Source: Oceanipulchritudo coccoides (GTDB lineage Bacteria; Verrucomicrobiota; Verrucomicrobiia; Opitutales; Oceanipulchritudinaceae). Taken from it: 64,000 bases of DNA. The stretch covers positions 776,123 through 840,122 of the forward strand of contig NZ_JAAGNX010000003.1 of NCBI RefSeq assembly GCF_010500615.1, in the 5' to 3' direction. Shown piece after piece: positions 8,958-18,905 of this stretch. The translations under genes and the position numbers were made by a program. Under the pieces are notes generated by a model. The model was given only the letters and a program-made list of their open reading frames with translations. It ran no database searches and had not been told where the DNA came from. How positions within the stretch are numbered: the first letter of the stretch is position 1; every line of letters begins with the position of its first letter.

Positions 8958-11351
8958 ATGGAAAAGATCATTTCGAACCCGACACACAACTTAATCTTCA
9001 ATCCGACACGGCACATGTTGCTCGCTGGTTTGTTAATGGCTTCATCGCTCTTTGCCGCAGACTTTGGTGATGCCCCGGATGGGACGGATGCCTTTTATCC
9101 CGTCTTTCCGGGCAACCCGGCCATTATTGGTCAGTTCCCCACCCTGCTGGCGAGTGACGGAGCACGCCACGCCGACCTGACTGACTGCTGGTTGGGCGGA
9201 CCCGGTTCCGCCCCGAGCTCGGAGGCGGATGCCAACGATGGTTCGGATCCCGATGGACTTGCCAATTTGGTCAATAACGATGCCGGTGATGAGGGTCTCC
9301 CTGTTATCCCCTTCTACCTGGATTTGGATTCAGCGACCGCGACGGCAACGGTAACAGTCAGGGTCACTGTTCCTGAGGGAGCCCCGGATTTGCCACGCAC
9401 ACTCAACATGCTTGTCGATTGGGACCAAAGCGGTGACTGGAAAAACCCGGGCACTGGCGAACCTGAATGGGTCATTCAAAATTACAGTGTCAATGTCACT
9501 CCCGGATCAACCCAGCTCCTTTCCATTCCAATAACATGGGGAATGGGCGCAGACATATTCCCGCAGGTATTCTGGACTCGCTTGACCCTGACGCGATCCA
9601 CGATCACCGCTACAATCCCGGCGGACGGGTGGGACGGCTCAGGCAGCTTCGCGTATGGCGAGACAGAGGATTTCCTCTTCCATCCAAACGCACGCCATGA
9701 TGCCATAAACTCACCATGGAGCGCTCCCATGAGTCCGGCACCTGGAACAGTCCCGGACAATCCTCCCCCTTCTATTTCCCTGACTCCAAGCAATCAGAGT
9801 GTCCCACACGGGACGCTGGCGACGGTGCTGGTCAACCTGGATACAGGCGTTGCACCAGACTCCCTTGAATGGGCCATTGATCCCGCACAACGCGGTAGTT
9901 CAACTTTCGATCCCGGACTGTCGCAACAGGCTTTTGGCGGATCCTATTCGGTATCAGGGTCTACCGCCACCGCCACTTCCGGGGGAACCCTCCCGACCTT
10001 GGGGTCAATCACGGTCTCTTCAGTTGTTGATTCGAGCACTCCCGCTTACGAGGAATGGCCCATCCGTGTGCGCGCACGCTGGGATGGGTTCCACACGCAA
10101 ACTGCGCGGACTCTTGTTCGCATCTGGCACGATGGCTGGAGCGGAACATGGGCAATCACAACGCACTTTGAATTTCTCCTGAATGACATTTCAGCTACCG
10201 TTCCTGCAGGCCAACAGGCAACAGCGCTGGGGCATCTCGCAGCTGCAAAAAGCGCATACGTGAATCTGGATTTGAGCACGAGTACAAGCAAACTCGGTGA
10301 CTTGGATACCGAATTGGCTTCTCTCGCCACAGGCGGGCATATCACATCGGGAGAAGAAACACGCCTTAGAGGGACAACAACGGATCTGATTACGGCAATC
10401 AATGCCCTGGATCCGTTTGGCTTCATCATTCCTATCCTGGCAAGTCCTGTTGATGGTGAAGTGCTCACTGGTACCGTGCCAATTGCCTCCACGACAGATT
10501 CACCCGGGGCGTTCGGCGCGGTTTTCTCTTACTCAACCGACGGTAGCACCTGGGTCGAGATAGGAGATGGCGTATTTAATGGAGGCCAATATATTACAAA
10601 TTTCGATACGACCGGAGTTCCCGATGGCATGGTGCGCCTCAAGGTCCTGATGTTCGACTTTGATATCGAGTTTTCCGGCGAATACGAAGCTATCGTCTGG
10701 GTCGACAACAGCGCACCGACACCCACGCTCTCCACCCCTGTTGCCGGCTCAACACATGTAGGGATAATCCCAGTGCAAGTGGATACGGATACGGGTGATG
10801 ACTTGACGACACTGCTTGAGCTCTCGAGGAATGGAACGGATTGGTACGCCATCGGGACTGATTCGAATTCTGCCGACGGGCATACCACCCTGGTTGATTC
10901 AGGACAGTTGCCTGCAGGGTCGTACTCGCTCCGCGCAACAGCTACCGATGCCTTCGGTAACACTGCCCAGGATTCCTGGTCATTCAACGTTGCCCCCTCC
11001 TTCCATGCATGGAGGATCGGCCTCGGTCTGCCAACCGCAGAAACGGATGAGGACTTGGATCAGGATGGGCTGTCCCTTGGTGAGGAATATTACTTCGGAC
11101 TGAGTGCAACCACGCCTGAAGTTGCTTCGGATTACCTGCTGTGGGAATCTCTTGGCGGATCAAATTTCCAATTCCGGTTCACACCGGGTTTACTGGTCGA
11201 TGGTCTGCGCGCCGCTGTTGAAGGCAGTCCCGACCTGGCCACATGGGGTGACCTGCTTCTCGATCCAGACAACTCCGCAGAGGTGGTTGTCCCGGTTGAC
11301 ACTTCGCCCCGGCAGTTTGTCCGCCTCAATCTCTGGGAAGACCGCCCTTAA
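8958..11351 (+). CDS. Exported GEVED-domain protein with calcium-binding-type motif and C-terminal beta domain
   Basis: Start at the ATG at 8958 gives 797 residues; an alternative at 9015 would begin right at the signal peptide (MLLAGLLMASSLFAA). Mature residues begin with FGDAPDGTD, and the first 230 residues or so end with SFAYGETEDFLF, which is the typical frame of a GEVED domain. The middle contains Ser/Thr/Pro-rich and Ig-like beta stretches (STPVAGSTHVGIIPVQVDT). The end has a thrombospondin-3-like motif (DEDLDQDGLSLGEEY) followed by an about 80-residue beta domain that closely resembles the tail of the hexaheme cytochrome at 18906-21686. Probably a cell-surface or extracellular protein; no enzymatic residues recognised. 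Confidence 0.75.
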   Translation: MEKIISNPTHNLIFNPTRHMLLAGLLMASSLFAADFGDAPDGTDAFYPVFPGNPAIIGQFPTLLASDGARHADLTDCWLGGPGSAPSSEADANDGSDPDGLANLVNNDAGDEGLPVIPFYLDLDSATATATVTVRVTVPEGAPDLPRTLNMLVDWDQSGDWKNPGTGEPEWVIQNYSVNVTPGSTQLLSIPITWGMGADIFPQVFWTRLTLTRSTITATIPADGWDGSGSFAYGETEDFLFHPNARHDAINSPWSAPMSPAPGTVPDNPPPSISLTPSNQSVPHGTLATVLVNLDTGVAPDSLEWAIDPAQRGSSTFDPGLSQQAFGGSYSVSGSTATATSGGTLPTLGSITVSSVVDSSTPAYEEWPIRVRARWDGFHTQTARTLVRIWHDGWSGTWAITTHFEFLLNDISATVPAGQQATALGHLAAAKSAYVNLDLSTSTSKLGDLDTELASLATGGHITSGEETRLRGTTTDLITAINALDPFGFIIPILASPVDGEVLTGTVPIASTTDSPGAFGAVFSYSTDGSTWVEIGDGVFNGGQYITNFDTTGVPDGMVRLKVLMFDFDIEFSGEYEAIVWVDNSAPTPTLSTPVAGSTHVGIIPVQVDTDTGDDLTTLLELSRNGTDWYAIGTDSNSADGHTTLVDSGQLPAGSYSLRATATDAFGNTAQDSWSFNVAPSFHAWRIGLGLPTAETDEDLDQDGLSLGEEYYFGLSATTPEVASDYLLWESLGGSNFQFRFTPGLLVDGLRAAVEGSPDLATWGDLLLDPDNSAEVVVPVDTSPRQFVRLNLWEDRP

Positions 11352-11357
11352 CGACGA

Positions 11358-12722
11358 TCAGCTATTCCCGAAACTGGGCAAGCCGGCAAGGGCCATGGCA
11401 ATTTCATCTTCCGGATAGGCGTAGTCCTTGAGCTTTCCCGCATTGTAATCGATGTAGGCCTGCATATCAAAGTGCCCGTGCCCGCACAGATTGAACAGGA
11501 TTGTCTCGGACTTGCCTTCCCGTTTGCAACGCTCTGCCTCGCGAATGGCGCCCACAACGGCATGGTTTGCCTCCGGCGCGGGAAGAATTCCCTCGGCCCG
11601 GGCAAACTGCACGCCAGCGGCAAAACATTCCAGCTGATTGTATGAAGTCGCTTCACACATTCCAAGCTGCAAGGCATGGCTGACCATCGGGGCCATCCCA
11701 TGATAGCGCAGACCCCCGCTGTGGAATCCCGGTGGAACAAAGGTGCTCCCGAGGGTGTGCATCTTGACCAACGGGGTCAGGTGGGCGGTGTCACCAAAAT
11801 CGTACGCGTGACGTCCCTTGGTCAAGCTTGGACAGGCGGATGGCTCGACAGCCACAATACGCACATCCTGTTGCCCCCTGAGTTTGCGCCCCATGAAGGG
11901 GAAGGCAATACCGGCAAAATTCGATCCACCACCCGTACAGGCGACAATGACATCCGGATAATCACCGGCCATGTCCATCTGCATGATCGCTTCCTCTCCA
12001 ATGATGGTCTGGTGAAGCAACACGTGGTTCAAAACGCTTCCAAGGCAGTAAGACGTATCGGCATTCTGCGCAGCGACTTCCACCGCCTCGGAAATGGCAA
12101 TCCCCAGTGAACCAGTGCAATCCGGATCCTTTTCCAAAATTGCGCGACCGGAGGCAGTTGTTTCACTTGGGCTCGCGATGCACTTGGCACCGAAGCTCTC
12201 CATGAAGGCCCGGCGGTACGGCTTCTGTCCGAAACTCACCTTGACCATGTAGACAAGACACTCCAACCCAAACATCTCACAGGCCAACGAGAGCGAGGAG
12301 CCCCACTGACCCGCACCGGTCTCCGTAGTAATCTTCTTGATGCCAGCTTCCTTGTTGTAGAAGGCCTGAGGTACGGATGTGTTCGGCTTGTGCGATCCGC
12401 TGGGACTCACACCCTCATACTTATAATAAATCTTAGCCGGCGTATCGAGCGCCTTCTCAAGACGCCGTGCACGGTAAAGCGGCGTGCAGCGCCATTGAAG
12501 AAGGATGTCCCGCACCGGCTGGGGAATCGGTACCCAGCGCTCAGAAGTCATCTCCTGCTCAATCAGGGCAGGTGGAAAAAGCGGGGCCAGATCATCCGGG
12601 CCGACCGGTTCGCCAGTTCCGGGATGAAGCACCGGTGCCAGCGGCTCGGGCAGGTCGGAAGCCAGATTATACCAGTTCTCCGGCAGTTGATTGTCGTTCA
12701 GGAGGTATTTTATCGAGTCCAT
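11358..12722 (-). CDS. trpB2: Tryptophan synthase beta chain-like PLP enzyme (TrpB2 type)
   Basis: A 454-residue PLP-dependent enzyme. The lysine motif GSHKPNTS (Lys112) and the phosphate-binding glycine loop CTGGGSNFAG are those of TrpB. The length and the N-terminal extension (about 70 residues before the core, with ERWVPIPQPVRDILLQW) are those of the TrpB2 subgroup. TrpB2 proteins condense indole and serine to tryptophan, usually without a tight TrpA partner, and may act in indole salvage. No other trp gene is present in the window. It is divergent from the mini-RNase III-like gene, with 97 bp between them. Confidence 0.9.
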   Translation of the reverse strand: MDSIKYLLNDNQLPENWYNLASDLPEPLAPVLHPGTGEPVGPDDLAPLFPPALIEQEMTSERWVPIPQPVRDILLQWRCTPLYRARRLEKALDTPAKIYYKYEGVSPSGSHKPNTSVPQAFYNKEAGIKKITTETGAGQWGSSLSLACEMFGLECLVYMVKVSFGQKPYRRAFMESFGAKCIASPSETTASGRAILEKDPDCTGSLGIAISEAVEVAAQNADTSYCLGSVLNHVLLHQTIIGEEAIMQMDMAGDYPDVIVACTGGGSNFAGIAFPFMGRKLRGQQDVRIVAVEPSACPSLTKGRHAYDFGDTAHLTPLVKMHTLGSTFVPPGFHSGGLRYHGMAPMVSHALQLGMCEATSYNQLECFAAGVQFARAEGILPAPEANHAVVGAIREAERCKREGKSETILFNLCGHGHFDMQAYIDYNAGKLKDYAYPEDEIAMALAGLPSFGNS

Positions 12723-12819
12723 AAATTTTTGGGGATTGACGGGTATACCTGAAATCAGCCCCGGATGTGAATGTCAATGCCCTTGACTCGGCCGGCCCCT
12801 AAAACCAAATCTTCCCGCA

Positions 12820-13128
12820 ATGACTCCACGCGAACTCAAGGACCTGGCATGGATTGGAGATGCTGTTCTGGCGCTGTATGCACGCCAGTGGTTACTGGAA
12901 CAACCGGATCATCCACACTTTACGCGGCAGGAGCTTTTCATTCGCTTCACAACGAACGATTTCCTGCAGTCGATCGGGGAGCCAACGAGCGTGGAGGCAG
13001 GGATTGGAAAAGTCTACAGGGCCGATGGTCTGGAGGCTGGCTTCAAGCATATTGAAGAAACCCTCCTTCCACTCTTCAAAAAACATCTCAACAATTCCGT
13101 CAAGGGGCGCCGGGGCAAGCGGCGCTAA
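12820..13128 (+). CDS. Short mini-ribonuclease III (MrnC)-like protein
   Basis: A 102-residue protein whose start (LAWIGDAVLALYARQWLL) matches the beginning of Mini-III/RNase III catalytic domains, with the Asp of GDAV. A later helix (SVEAGIGKVYRADGLEAG) resembles the second RNase III motif, including its Glu. It lacks a double-stranded RNA-binding domain and is shorter than typical Mini-III (about 130-140 residues, as I recall). The family trims 23S rRNA ends. Some acidic positions of canonical RNase III are replaced, as they also are in Mini-III, so activity is plausible but unproven. Its stop overlaps the convergent rhomboid gene by 4 bp. Confidence 0.6.
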   Translation: MTPRELKDLAWIGDAVLALYARQWLLEQPDHPHFTRQELFIRFTTNDFLQSIGEPTSVEAGIGKVYRADGLEAGFKHIEETLLPLFKKHLNNSVKGRRGKRR

Positions 13129-13964
13129 CGCGCCTTCCGCGGCTTGTCCCGGACTAGCGCACCCGCAATCAAGCCGGCAGGAAGCCCGCAAACAAATCCC
13201 ATCAAATGCGCTGATGTATCGGTTCTGTCGCTACCCGTTCCAAACCATGCCAGAAAAACAAGTCCGGCGATGATTGGCAAAGCCCATGCGCGAATCAGCA
13301 TGCGTGAGGAATGCCGGATGCCAAATCCCAGCGGAAGGGCGACCAACAGCCCGATTGCGCCGAAGACAGCCGTGGATGCCCCAATGGAATAATGGGACGT
13401 GCTGAAGTGTACGGTTGCATTCAGGTAATTCCCGCAGGCACCCGCCATGAGTACTCCGAGCCATGCACGAACAGTCCCGATGTGCCGCGCCACAAGATGC
13501 AGGAAAACCGCTCCAAAGAGGAGATTGCCGGCAAGGTGCCCGATGTCCCCATGGAGAAACAGGGCGGAAAATGTCCGGTAAAGCTCACCCGATTTAATTA
13601 AGTCGGAGGAGGCGGTCCCCCACTCGACCAGCATCGGCCAGCGCAATTGACACAACCAGGCAAGGACAAGGACAGCCACCCATGTCATGGCGGCGTAGGC
13701 TCCCGGATGCGGCTCCGGCATCTCCGGTTCCTGCGGAGGCCAGTTGACCGATTCAAGCTCGTATAATTCAAGCTGTTCCCTCAAGCGCCCGGCATAGCCT
13801 GCCTCGACAATGAGCAGTACTTCCCCGCTCTCTTCCGTGTGAATCCAATAACCGGCCCCCGCACTCAGGATGACCAAGCCGTAATCATGGGCAGTCGCTT
13901 CATCCGGGAAGCGGCCAATCTCCGCCAGATTATCCGGATACACAATTGCACCCAATCCTCTCAA
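13125..13964 (-). CDS. Rhomboid-family intramembrane serine protease
   Basis: A 279-residue protein. The N-terminal 85 residues form a soluble domain; membrane segments follow. The rhomboid residues are visible: His143 and Asn147 in GHLAGNLLF, the catalytic GAS motif (IGAS, Ser197), and His253 in SAHLMGFVCG. Rhomboids cleave membrane proteins within or next to their transmembrane helices. The frame starts with TTG at 13964; an in-frame stop lies just upstream and no in-frame ATG occurs before residue 93. A TTG start is therefore required if the soluble domain is real. Confidence 0.85.
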   Translation of the reverse strand: MRGLGAIVYPDNLAEIGRFPDEATAHDYGLVILSAGAGYWIHTEESGEVLLIVEAGYAGRLREQLELYELESVNWPPQEPEMPEPHPGAYAAMTWVAVLVLAWLCQLRWPMLVEWGTASSDLIKSGELYRTFSALFLHGDIGHLAGNLLFGAVFLHLVARHIGTVRAWLGVLMAGACGNYLNATVHFSTSHYSIGASTAVFGAIGLLVALPLGFGIRHSSRMLIRAWALPIIAGLVFLAWFGTGSDRTDTSAHLMGFVCGLPAGLIAGALVRDKPRKAR

Positions 13965-14014
13965 TTCCTGCGTCCATGAAAAACATCAACGGCATTCGTG
14001 CGATTCGTAGTCCC

Positions 14015-15364
14015 TCACCGCGGCTCCAGGACAAGATACCGCAGGCTGTGATTGCGCCAGACCTCAAACAGCACCTTCTCAGGATTTTCCTCGTAGGTGT
14101 CGTAAAAGGCTTTCATCGCATCAAGGGAATCCAGGTTTTCCCGGTTGATTGAGAGGACAATGTCCCCGCGGTTGAGTCCGGCCTGCTGCGCCGGAAAGGC
14201 CTGCTGGACGCCGGTCACAAGGACCCCTTCATCCGAATCAAGCTGGACTTCGCGGGCATAGGGCTTGCTCACATCCTCAGCGCTAATCCCCCACTTTTCA
14301 AAAGCCCAACGCTCACCAACCCGGCTCTCGAGAGCTTCCGTGATCACGTCCACGGAGATCTCACGACTGTTCCGCAACACCGTGAAAGTGAGCGTTTCTC
14401 CGATTGAATACTCCGCAATTTCATGAAGGACCGGGGGGATTTGCTCGGGGAAGCGGACATCGAGGGGATGCCCGTCAAGTGCGAGAACAATATCACCCGG
14501 ACGCATTCCCGCCTCGGCAGCAGGAGAGCCAGGATCAATGCTGTCGACCAGCATCCCAACGTTGGCTTCAATTCCGTAAAAGGACTCAAGATCCTGCAAC
14601 GCGCCCGGCTTGAGGCCAATGTAGGAACGTGTCACGCGGCCCTGCTCCTTGAGCTGGGGCAGGATTTCCATGGCAATGCTCGCTGGCACGGCGAAGGAGA
14701 GGTTATTCGAACCGAGATAGCTCCGGGTATTGATCCCGACAATGCGCCCGCGCTCATCGACAAGTGGACCCCCGCTATTTCCGGGATTGATGGCTGCGTC
14801 GGTCTGCAACCAGGTGTTGAAATACCCTGTCTCGTAGCCGCCAATCTGGTTGGAGGCCGCAAAGTACCGGTTGGGATTGGAAATAATACCACGTGTCACG
14901 GTGCGCGTGAGGCCGTTGGGCGTTCCCACGGCCAAGACCGGCTGACCGGGATAAAGCGCTTTTGACTCGCCAAACTCCCCGTGGGAAAAGCTCAGGCCTC
15001 GTTCCTTGATCGATTCCATGTCCATCTTGACCAGCGCCAGATCCGTCCAGTGGTCCCAGCCAATGAGCTCTGCCTCCACCCGCTCAAGATTTGGCAGGGT
15101 GATGATGATCTCCTCGGCATTGATCCCGACCACATGTGCATTGGTCAGGATATAGCCGTCATCATCAAGGATCACACCGCTTCCCACACCACGCACCATT
15201 TTGCGGGTTCCCTCGGTGTAGCTGGCCTCGCGCACGTCCAGCCGGACCACCGAATCAAGCAGGTTGCGAAAGCCGGCTGTGCTACTCGCCGTGGGACTTT
15301 GGCAACCGCCTCCAATGAACAGCAAAATAAAACCGGCGAAAACCAGTTTCACCAGCTGTGTCAT
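14015..15364 (-). CDS. HtrA/Deg-type S1C serine protease, predicted lipoprotein, with PDZ domains
   Basis: The ATG at 15364 gives 449 residues beginning with a lipoprotein signal (FAGFILLFIGGGC, lipid-modified Cys21). The trypsin-like domain has His77 (TNAHVV), Asp108 (WTDLALVKMD) and Ser197 (NPGNSGGPL). Two PDZ-like regions follow: one around GSPAAEAGMRPGDIVLALDG, the other around AFPAQQAGLNRGDIVLSI. HtrA proteases degrade or refold damaged envelope proteins. A longer frame to 15412 adds 16 residues that would spoil the signal peptide. The gene is divergent from leuS, with 63 bp between the starts. Confidence 0.92.
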   Translation of the reverse strand: MTQLVKLVFAGFILLFIGGGCQSPTASSTAGFRNLLDSVVRLDVREASYTEGTRKMVRGVGSGVILDDDGYILTNAHVVGINAEEIIITLPNLERVEAELIGWDHWTDLALVKMDMESIKERGLSFSHGEFGESKALYPGQPVLAVGTPNGLTRTVTRGIISNPNRYFAASNQIGGYETGYFNTWLQTDAAINPGNSGGPLVDERGRIVGINTRSYLGSNNLSFAVPASIAMEILPQLKEQGRVTRSYIGLKPGALQDLESFYGIEANVGMLVDSIDPGSPAAEAGMRPGDIVLALDGHPLDVRFPEQIPPVLHEIAEYSIGETLTFTVLRNSREISVDVITEALESRVGERWAFEKWGISAEDVSKPYAREVQLDSDEGVLVTGVQQAFPAQQAGLNRGDIVLSINRENLDSLDAMKAFYDTYEENPEKVLFEVWRNHSLRYLVLEPR

Positions 15365-15427
15365 TGACCTTCGGCCAGAGCTTGACCAATCTCCGCAGTT
15401 TTTACTCATCATTTCAGGGCGTTATCC

Positions 15428-18016
15428 ATGGCGACATCCAATAAAGAATACCCATTCACCGAAATTGAACAGCGTTGGCAACAGTTTTGGGACAAGGAAG
15501 GCACTTTCACTGCCCCCAATCAGTCCGAAAAGCCAAAATACTACCTGCTGGACATGTTTCCCTACCCGAGCGGAGCAGGCCTCCACGCCGGGCACGTGGA
15601 AAACTTTGCCGGCAGTGATATCCTCGGGCGCTACAAGCTGGCCCGCGGGTTCAATGTCCTCCACCCGATGGGTTGGGACGCCTTCGGCCTTCCGGCTGAG
15701 CAGTATGCGGTCAAGACCGGCACCCATCCGGCCAAGACCACGCTCACGAACATCGATAATTTCCGCCGCCAGATCAAGGCCCTCGGACTGGCCATCGACT
15801 GGACGCGCGAGGTCAATACCACCGACCCGCATTACTTTCGCTGGACCCAGTGGATCTTCCTGAAGCTGTTCCAGAACAAGCTGGCCTATGTCGATGAGCG
15901 CCCGGTCAACTGGTGCCCCGAACTGGGCACCGTGCTTGCCAACGAGGAGGTCGTGGACGGCAAGTCAGAAGTCGGTGGACATCCCGTCGAACGCCGCAAT
16001 CTTCGCCAATGGGTATTGCGCATCACCGCCTATGCTGACCGCCTGCTGGAGGGGCTCGACAAGCTTGAGTGGCCTGATTCGACGAAGGCCATGCAGCGAA
16101 ACTGGATCGGCCGCAGCACAGGGGCCAATGTCACTTTCTCCCTGGAATCCGGGGACGACAGCATCACGGTCTACACAACGCGGCCGGATACGCTTTTTGG
16201 GGCGACTTACATGGTCTTGGCGCCCGAACATCCGCTGGTCGGCAAACTGGTCACTGGAGAAAACCTGAAGGCCGCCCAGAAGTACATCCAGGAAGCCGCG
16301 GGCAAGAGTGACCTTTTGCGCACTGAGCTGGCCAAGGAGAAAAGCGGGGTCTTCACGGGCAGCTACGCCATCAATCCGGTCAACGGTGAACGCATCCCGA
16401 TCTGGATCGCGGACTATGTCCTCATGAGTTACGGAACAGGCGCCATCATGGCCGTCCCGGCACACGATGAGCGCGACCACGAATTCGCGACCAAGTTCAA
16501 TCTCCCGATCATCGATGTGATCTCCCCGCCGGAAGGCGAGGAACCCGAGGAAGGCGAGGCCTTTACCGGTGTCGGGACAATGATCAACAGTGGCGAGTTC
16601 AACGGGCTCGACAGCGTCACTGGCAAGGAGCGCATTATCGCACAATTGCAGGCCGCTGGAAAGGGCGAGGCAGCGGTCAATTACAAGCTGCGCGACTGGC
16701 TCTTTTCACGTCAACGCTACTGGGGTGAGCCCTTCCCGATTGTCTGGGTGGATGATGAAACGTGGAATTCCATCAAGGACTTGAAGACAGCGGTCACCGC
16801 CCTTGTACCTGGGGAACCGGTCACCTACCATCAGGATGGTACGCTCTATCACGCCCTGCCGCTTCCAGAGTCAGCCCTTCCATTGGAGCTGCCCAAAACC
16901 GATAATTACGAACCGGCCGGCGATGGGGAAAGCCCGCTCGCGAACAACCATGACTGGGTCAATATCTGGTTTAATCTTGAGACCGGTGAAGGCGTCCCGC
17001 AATCGGGCGAAAAGCCTTCCTCCGGCACATGGATCCCCGCTCGCCGGGAGACCAATACAATGCCGCAATGGGCGGGCAGTTGCTGGTATTACCTGCGCTA
17101 TCTGGATCCGGCTAATGCGGAGGCCATCCTCGATCCGGCAATCCGCGATTACTGGGGCGTTCCCGATTTCTACATGGGTGGGGCCGAGCATGCCGTCCTC
17201 CACTTGCTCTACGCGCGCTTCTGGCACTTGTTCCTGAAGGACATGGGGGTTGTCACGGATGATGAACCCTTCAAGAAGCTCTTCCACCAGGGAATCATCC
17301 TCGGTGAGGACGGTGAGAAAATGTCCAAAAGCCGTGGCAACGTGGTCAATCCGGACGACTTTATCGCCAGCCATGGGGCCGACAGCCTACGCGCCTACCT
17401 GATGTTCATGGGACCGCTGGAAGACATGAAGCCGTGGAATTCACAGGGCATTGAGGGCGTCCATCGCTTCCTTCGCCGAGTCTGCCGGGATCTGGTGGGT
17501 TCCGGGGACGGATTGCCACCGAAGATTGCCTCCGACAAGCCGGAGTCGACCGAAATGACCCGTGTCCTCCACGAGACAATCCGCAAAGTGACCGCTGATT
17601 ACGACAACATCCGCTTCAATACGGCCTTGTCGCAGTTGATGATTTTCATGAACCAGCTCAACAAGGAGGAAAGCCTCAACGTTGAGTCAGCCAAGGATTT
17701 TGCACGCCTCCTGGCACCATTGGCCCCGCATCTGGCTGAAGAGCTATGGCACAAACTTGGCGGTGAAGGGTCGGTCGCCTTTGCCGGCTGGCCAACTTGG
17801 AATGAGGACCTGCTGAAGACCGATGAGGTTCAGATTGGCTTGCTCGTGAACGGGAAGCCTCGCGGAGAAGCGAAAGTCAGCAAGACAGCCAAACAGGATG
17901 AGGTTCTTGCCCTTGCGCAGGCCGATGAAAAGGTTTCAGCCCACTTGAGCGGAAAGGAAATCATCAAAGTGATTTACGTTCCCGGGAAAATTCTCAATGT
18001 CGTTGTTCGTGGCTGA
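15428..18016 (+). CDS. leuS: Leucyl-tRNA synthetase
   Basis: An 862-residue class Ia aminoacyl-tRNA synthetase, the normal bacterial length. The HIGH-like signature is in [15 protein letters not shown], and the KMSKS loop is in [14 protein letters not shown]. An editing (CP1) domain with [20 protein letters not shown] lies between. It charges tRNA-Leu in the cytoplasm and is essential. The 3' end overlaps the lpxI start by 20 bp, so the two genes are probably translationally coupled. Confidence 0.98.
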   Translation: MATSNKEYPFTEIEQRWQQFWDKEGTFTAPNQSEKPKYYLLDMFPYPSGAGLHAGHVENFAGSDILGRYKLARGFNVLHPMGWDAFGLPAEQYAVKTGTHPAKTTLTNIDNFRRQIKALGLAIDWTREVNTTDPHYFRWTQWIFLKLFQNKLAYVDERPVNWCPELGTVLANEEVVDGKSEVGGHPVERRNLRQWVLRITAYADRLLEGLDKLEWPDSTKAMQRNWIGRSTGANVTFSLESGDDSITVYTTRPDTLFGATYMVLAPEHPLVGKLVTGENLKAAQKYIQEAAGKSDLLRTELAKEKSGVFTGSYAINPVNGERIPIWIADYVLMSYGTGAIMAVPAHDERDHEFATKFNLPIIDVISPPEGEEPEEGEAFTGVGTMINSGEFNGLDSVTGKERIIAQLQAAGKGEAAVNYKLRDWLFSRQRYWGEPFPIVWVDDETWNSIKDLKTAVTALVPGEPVTYHQDGTLYHALPLPESALPLELPKTDNYEPAGDGESPLANNHDWVNIWFNLETGEGVPQSGEKPSSGTWIPARRETNTMPQWAGSCWYYLRYLDPANAEAILDPAIRDYWGVPDFYMGGAEHAVLHLLYARFWHLFLKDMGVVTDDEPFKKLFHQGIILGEDGEKMSKSRGNVVNPDDFIASHGADSLRAYLMFMGPLEDMKPWNSQGIEGVHRFLRRVCRDLVGSGDGLPPKIASDKPESTEMTRVLHETIRKVTADYDNIRFNTALSQLMIFMNQLNKEESLNVESAKDFARLLAPLAPHLAEELWHKLGGEGSVAFAGWPTWNEDLLKTDEVQIGLLVNGKPRGEAKVSKTAKQDEVLALAQADEKVSAHLSGKEIIKVIYVPGKILNVVVRG

Positions 18017-18860
18017 TTGCCCGACAAGCAGATTTCTTCCCGAAAGCTTTGACCCGTCCAAGCCGGTTGCGGTCATTGCCGGCCAGCGGGATTATCCGGT
18101 TCTCACGGTGGAGTCGATACGGGCCGCCGGGCTCCCGGTCCGCCTGATTGCCTTGAAAGGGGAAACCCAACCGGAATTGATTGATTCGTTCCCGGATGGT
18201 GAGCGCGAGGTTGTCAAGGTCGGCCAGATCGGCAAGATGCTGAAGGCCCTGCAGAAACTTGAAGCTGGTTACGCGCTCTTTGTGGGGCAGGTCTCCCCGG
18301 GAAAGCTCTTTCGTGACCTGTCGCCGGATATCAAGGCCCTCGCCATGCTGGCGAGTCTCAAGGAGCGCAACGCCCACACCATCTTCGGGTCCATCACTGC
18401 GGAAATTGAGCGCATCGGGGTCAACATGCTGGACGCCCGCGCTTTCCTCGACGGACACTTGAGTAGCCACGGTCTCATGACACCGGGCAAGCAGCAGGCC
18501 AAACAGCCGCATATCGATTTTGGCATCCGGATAGCACGCGAGGTTGCCGCACTCGATATCGGGCAGGGAGTTGTCGTGCGCAAGGGAACGGTCCTTGCCG
18601 TGGAAGCTTTTGAAGGGACCGACGACATGCTCAGCCGGGCCAACAAATACAAGACCGATCAGCTTATTTTTGTGAAGTGTGCCAAGCCGGATCAAAACCC
18701 GCATTTTGATTGGCCGGTGTTCGGTGAGAAGACCCTTGAATCAATGCAAGCCAGCGGGATCAAGACCGCCGCTCTTGAGTCCGACAAGGTCGTCATGCTC
18801 AACAAGGTCACCCTTCTGCAAAAAGCTTCAGAGGCCGGAATCGAGCTGATCGGATACTAG
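17997..18860 (+). CDS. lpxI: UDP-2,3-diacylglucosamine pyrophosphatase LpxI
   Basis: A 287-residue protein of the LpxI (formerly DUF1009) family, with the N-terminal [13 protein letters not shown] segment, the central [14 protein letters not shown] motif and the [10 protein letters not shown] motif near the catalytic region. LpxI hydrolyses UDP-2,3-diacylglucosamine to lipid X in lipid A synthesis, replacing LpxH in many non-enteric Gram-negatives. Its presence shows that the host has a lipopolysaccharide-type outer membrane. Its start lies inside the end of leuS. Confidence 0.92.
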   Translation: MSLFVADCPTSRFLPESFDPSKPVAVIAGQRDYPVLTVESIRAAGLPVRLIALKGETQPELIDSFPDGEREVVKVGQIGKMLKALQKLEAGYALFVGQVSPGKLFRDLSPDIKALAMLASLKERNAHTIFGSITAEIERIGVNMLDARAFLDGHLSSHGLMTPGKQQAKQPHIDFGIRIAREVAALDIGQGVVVRKGTVLAVEAFEGTDDMLSRANKYKTDQLIFVKCAKPDQNPHFDWPVFGEKTLESMQASGIKTAALESDKVVMLNKVTLLQKASEAGIELIGY

Positions 18861-18905
18861 GGAATTTTTCGACTGATAATTCAGGTCGTTTGTTCGGCCC
18901 TGAGC

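Noticed and set aside
11358..12722. A canonical TrpB of a trp operon
   Set aside because: The N-terminal extension and size fit TrpB2, and no trpA or other trp gene is adjacent.
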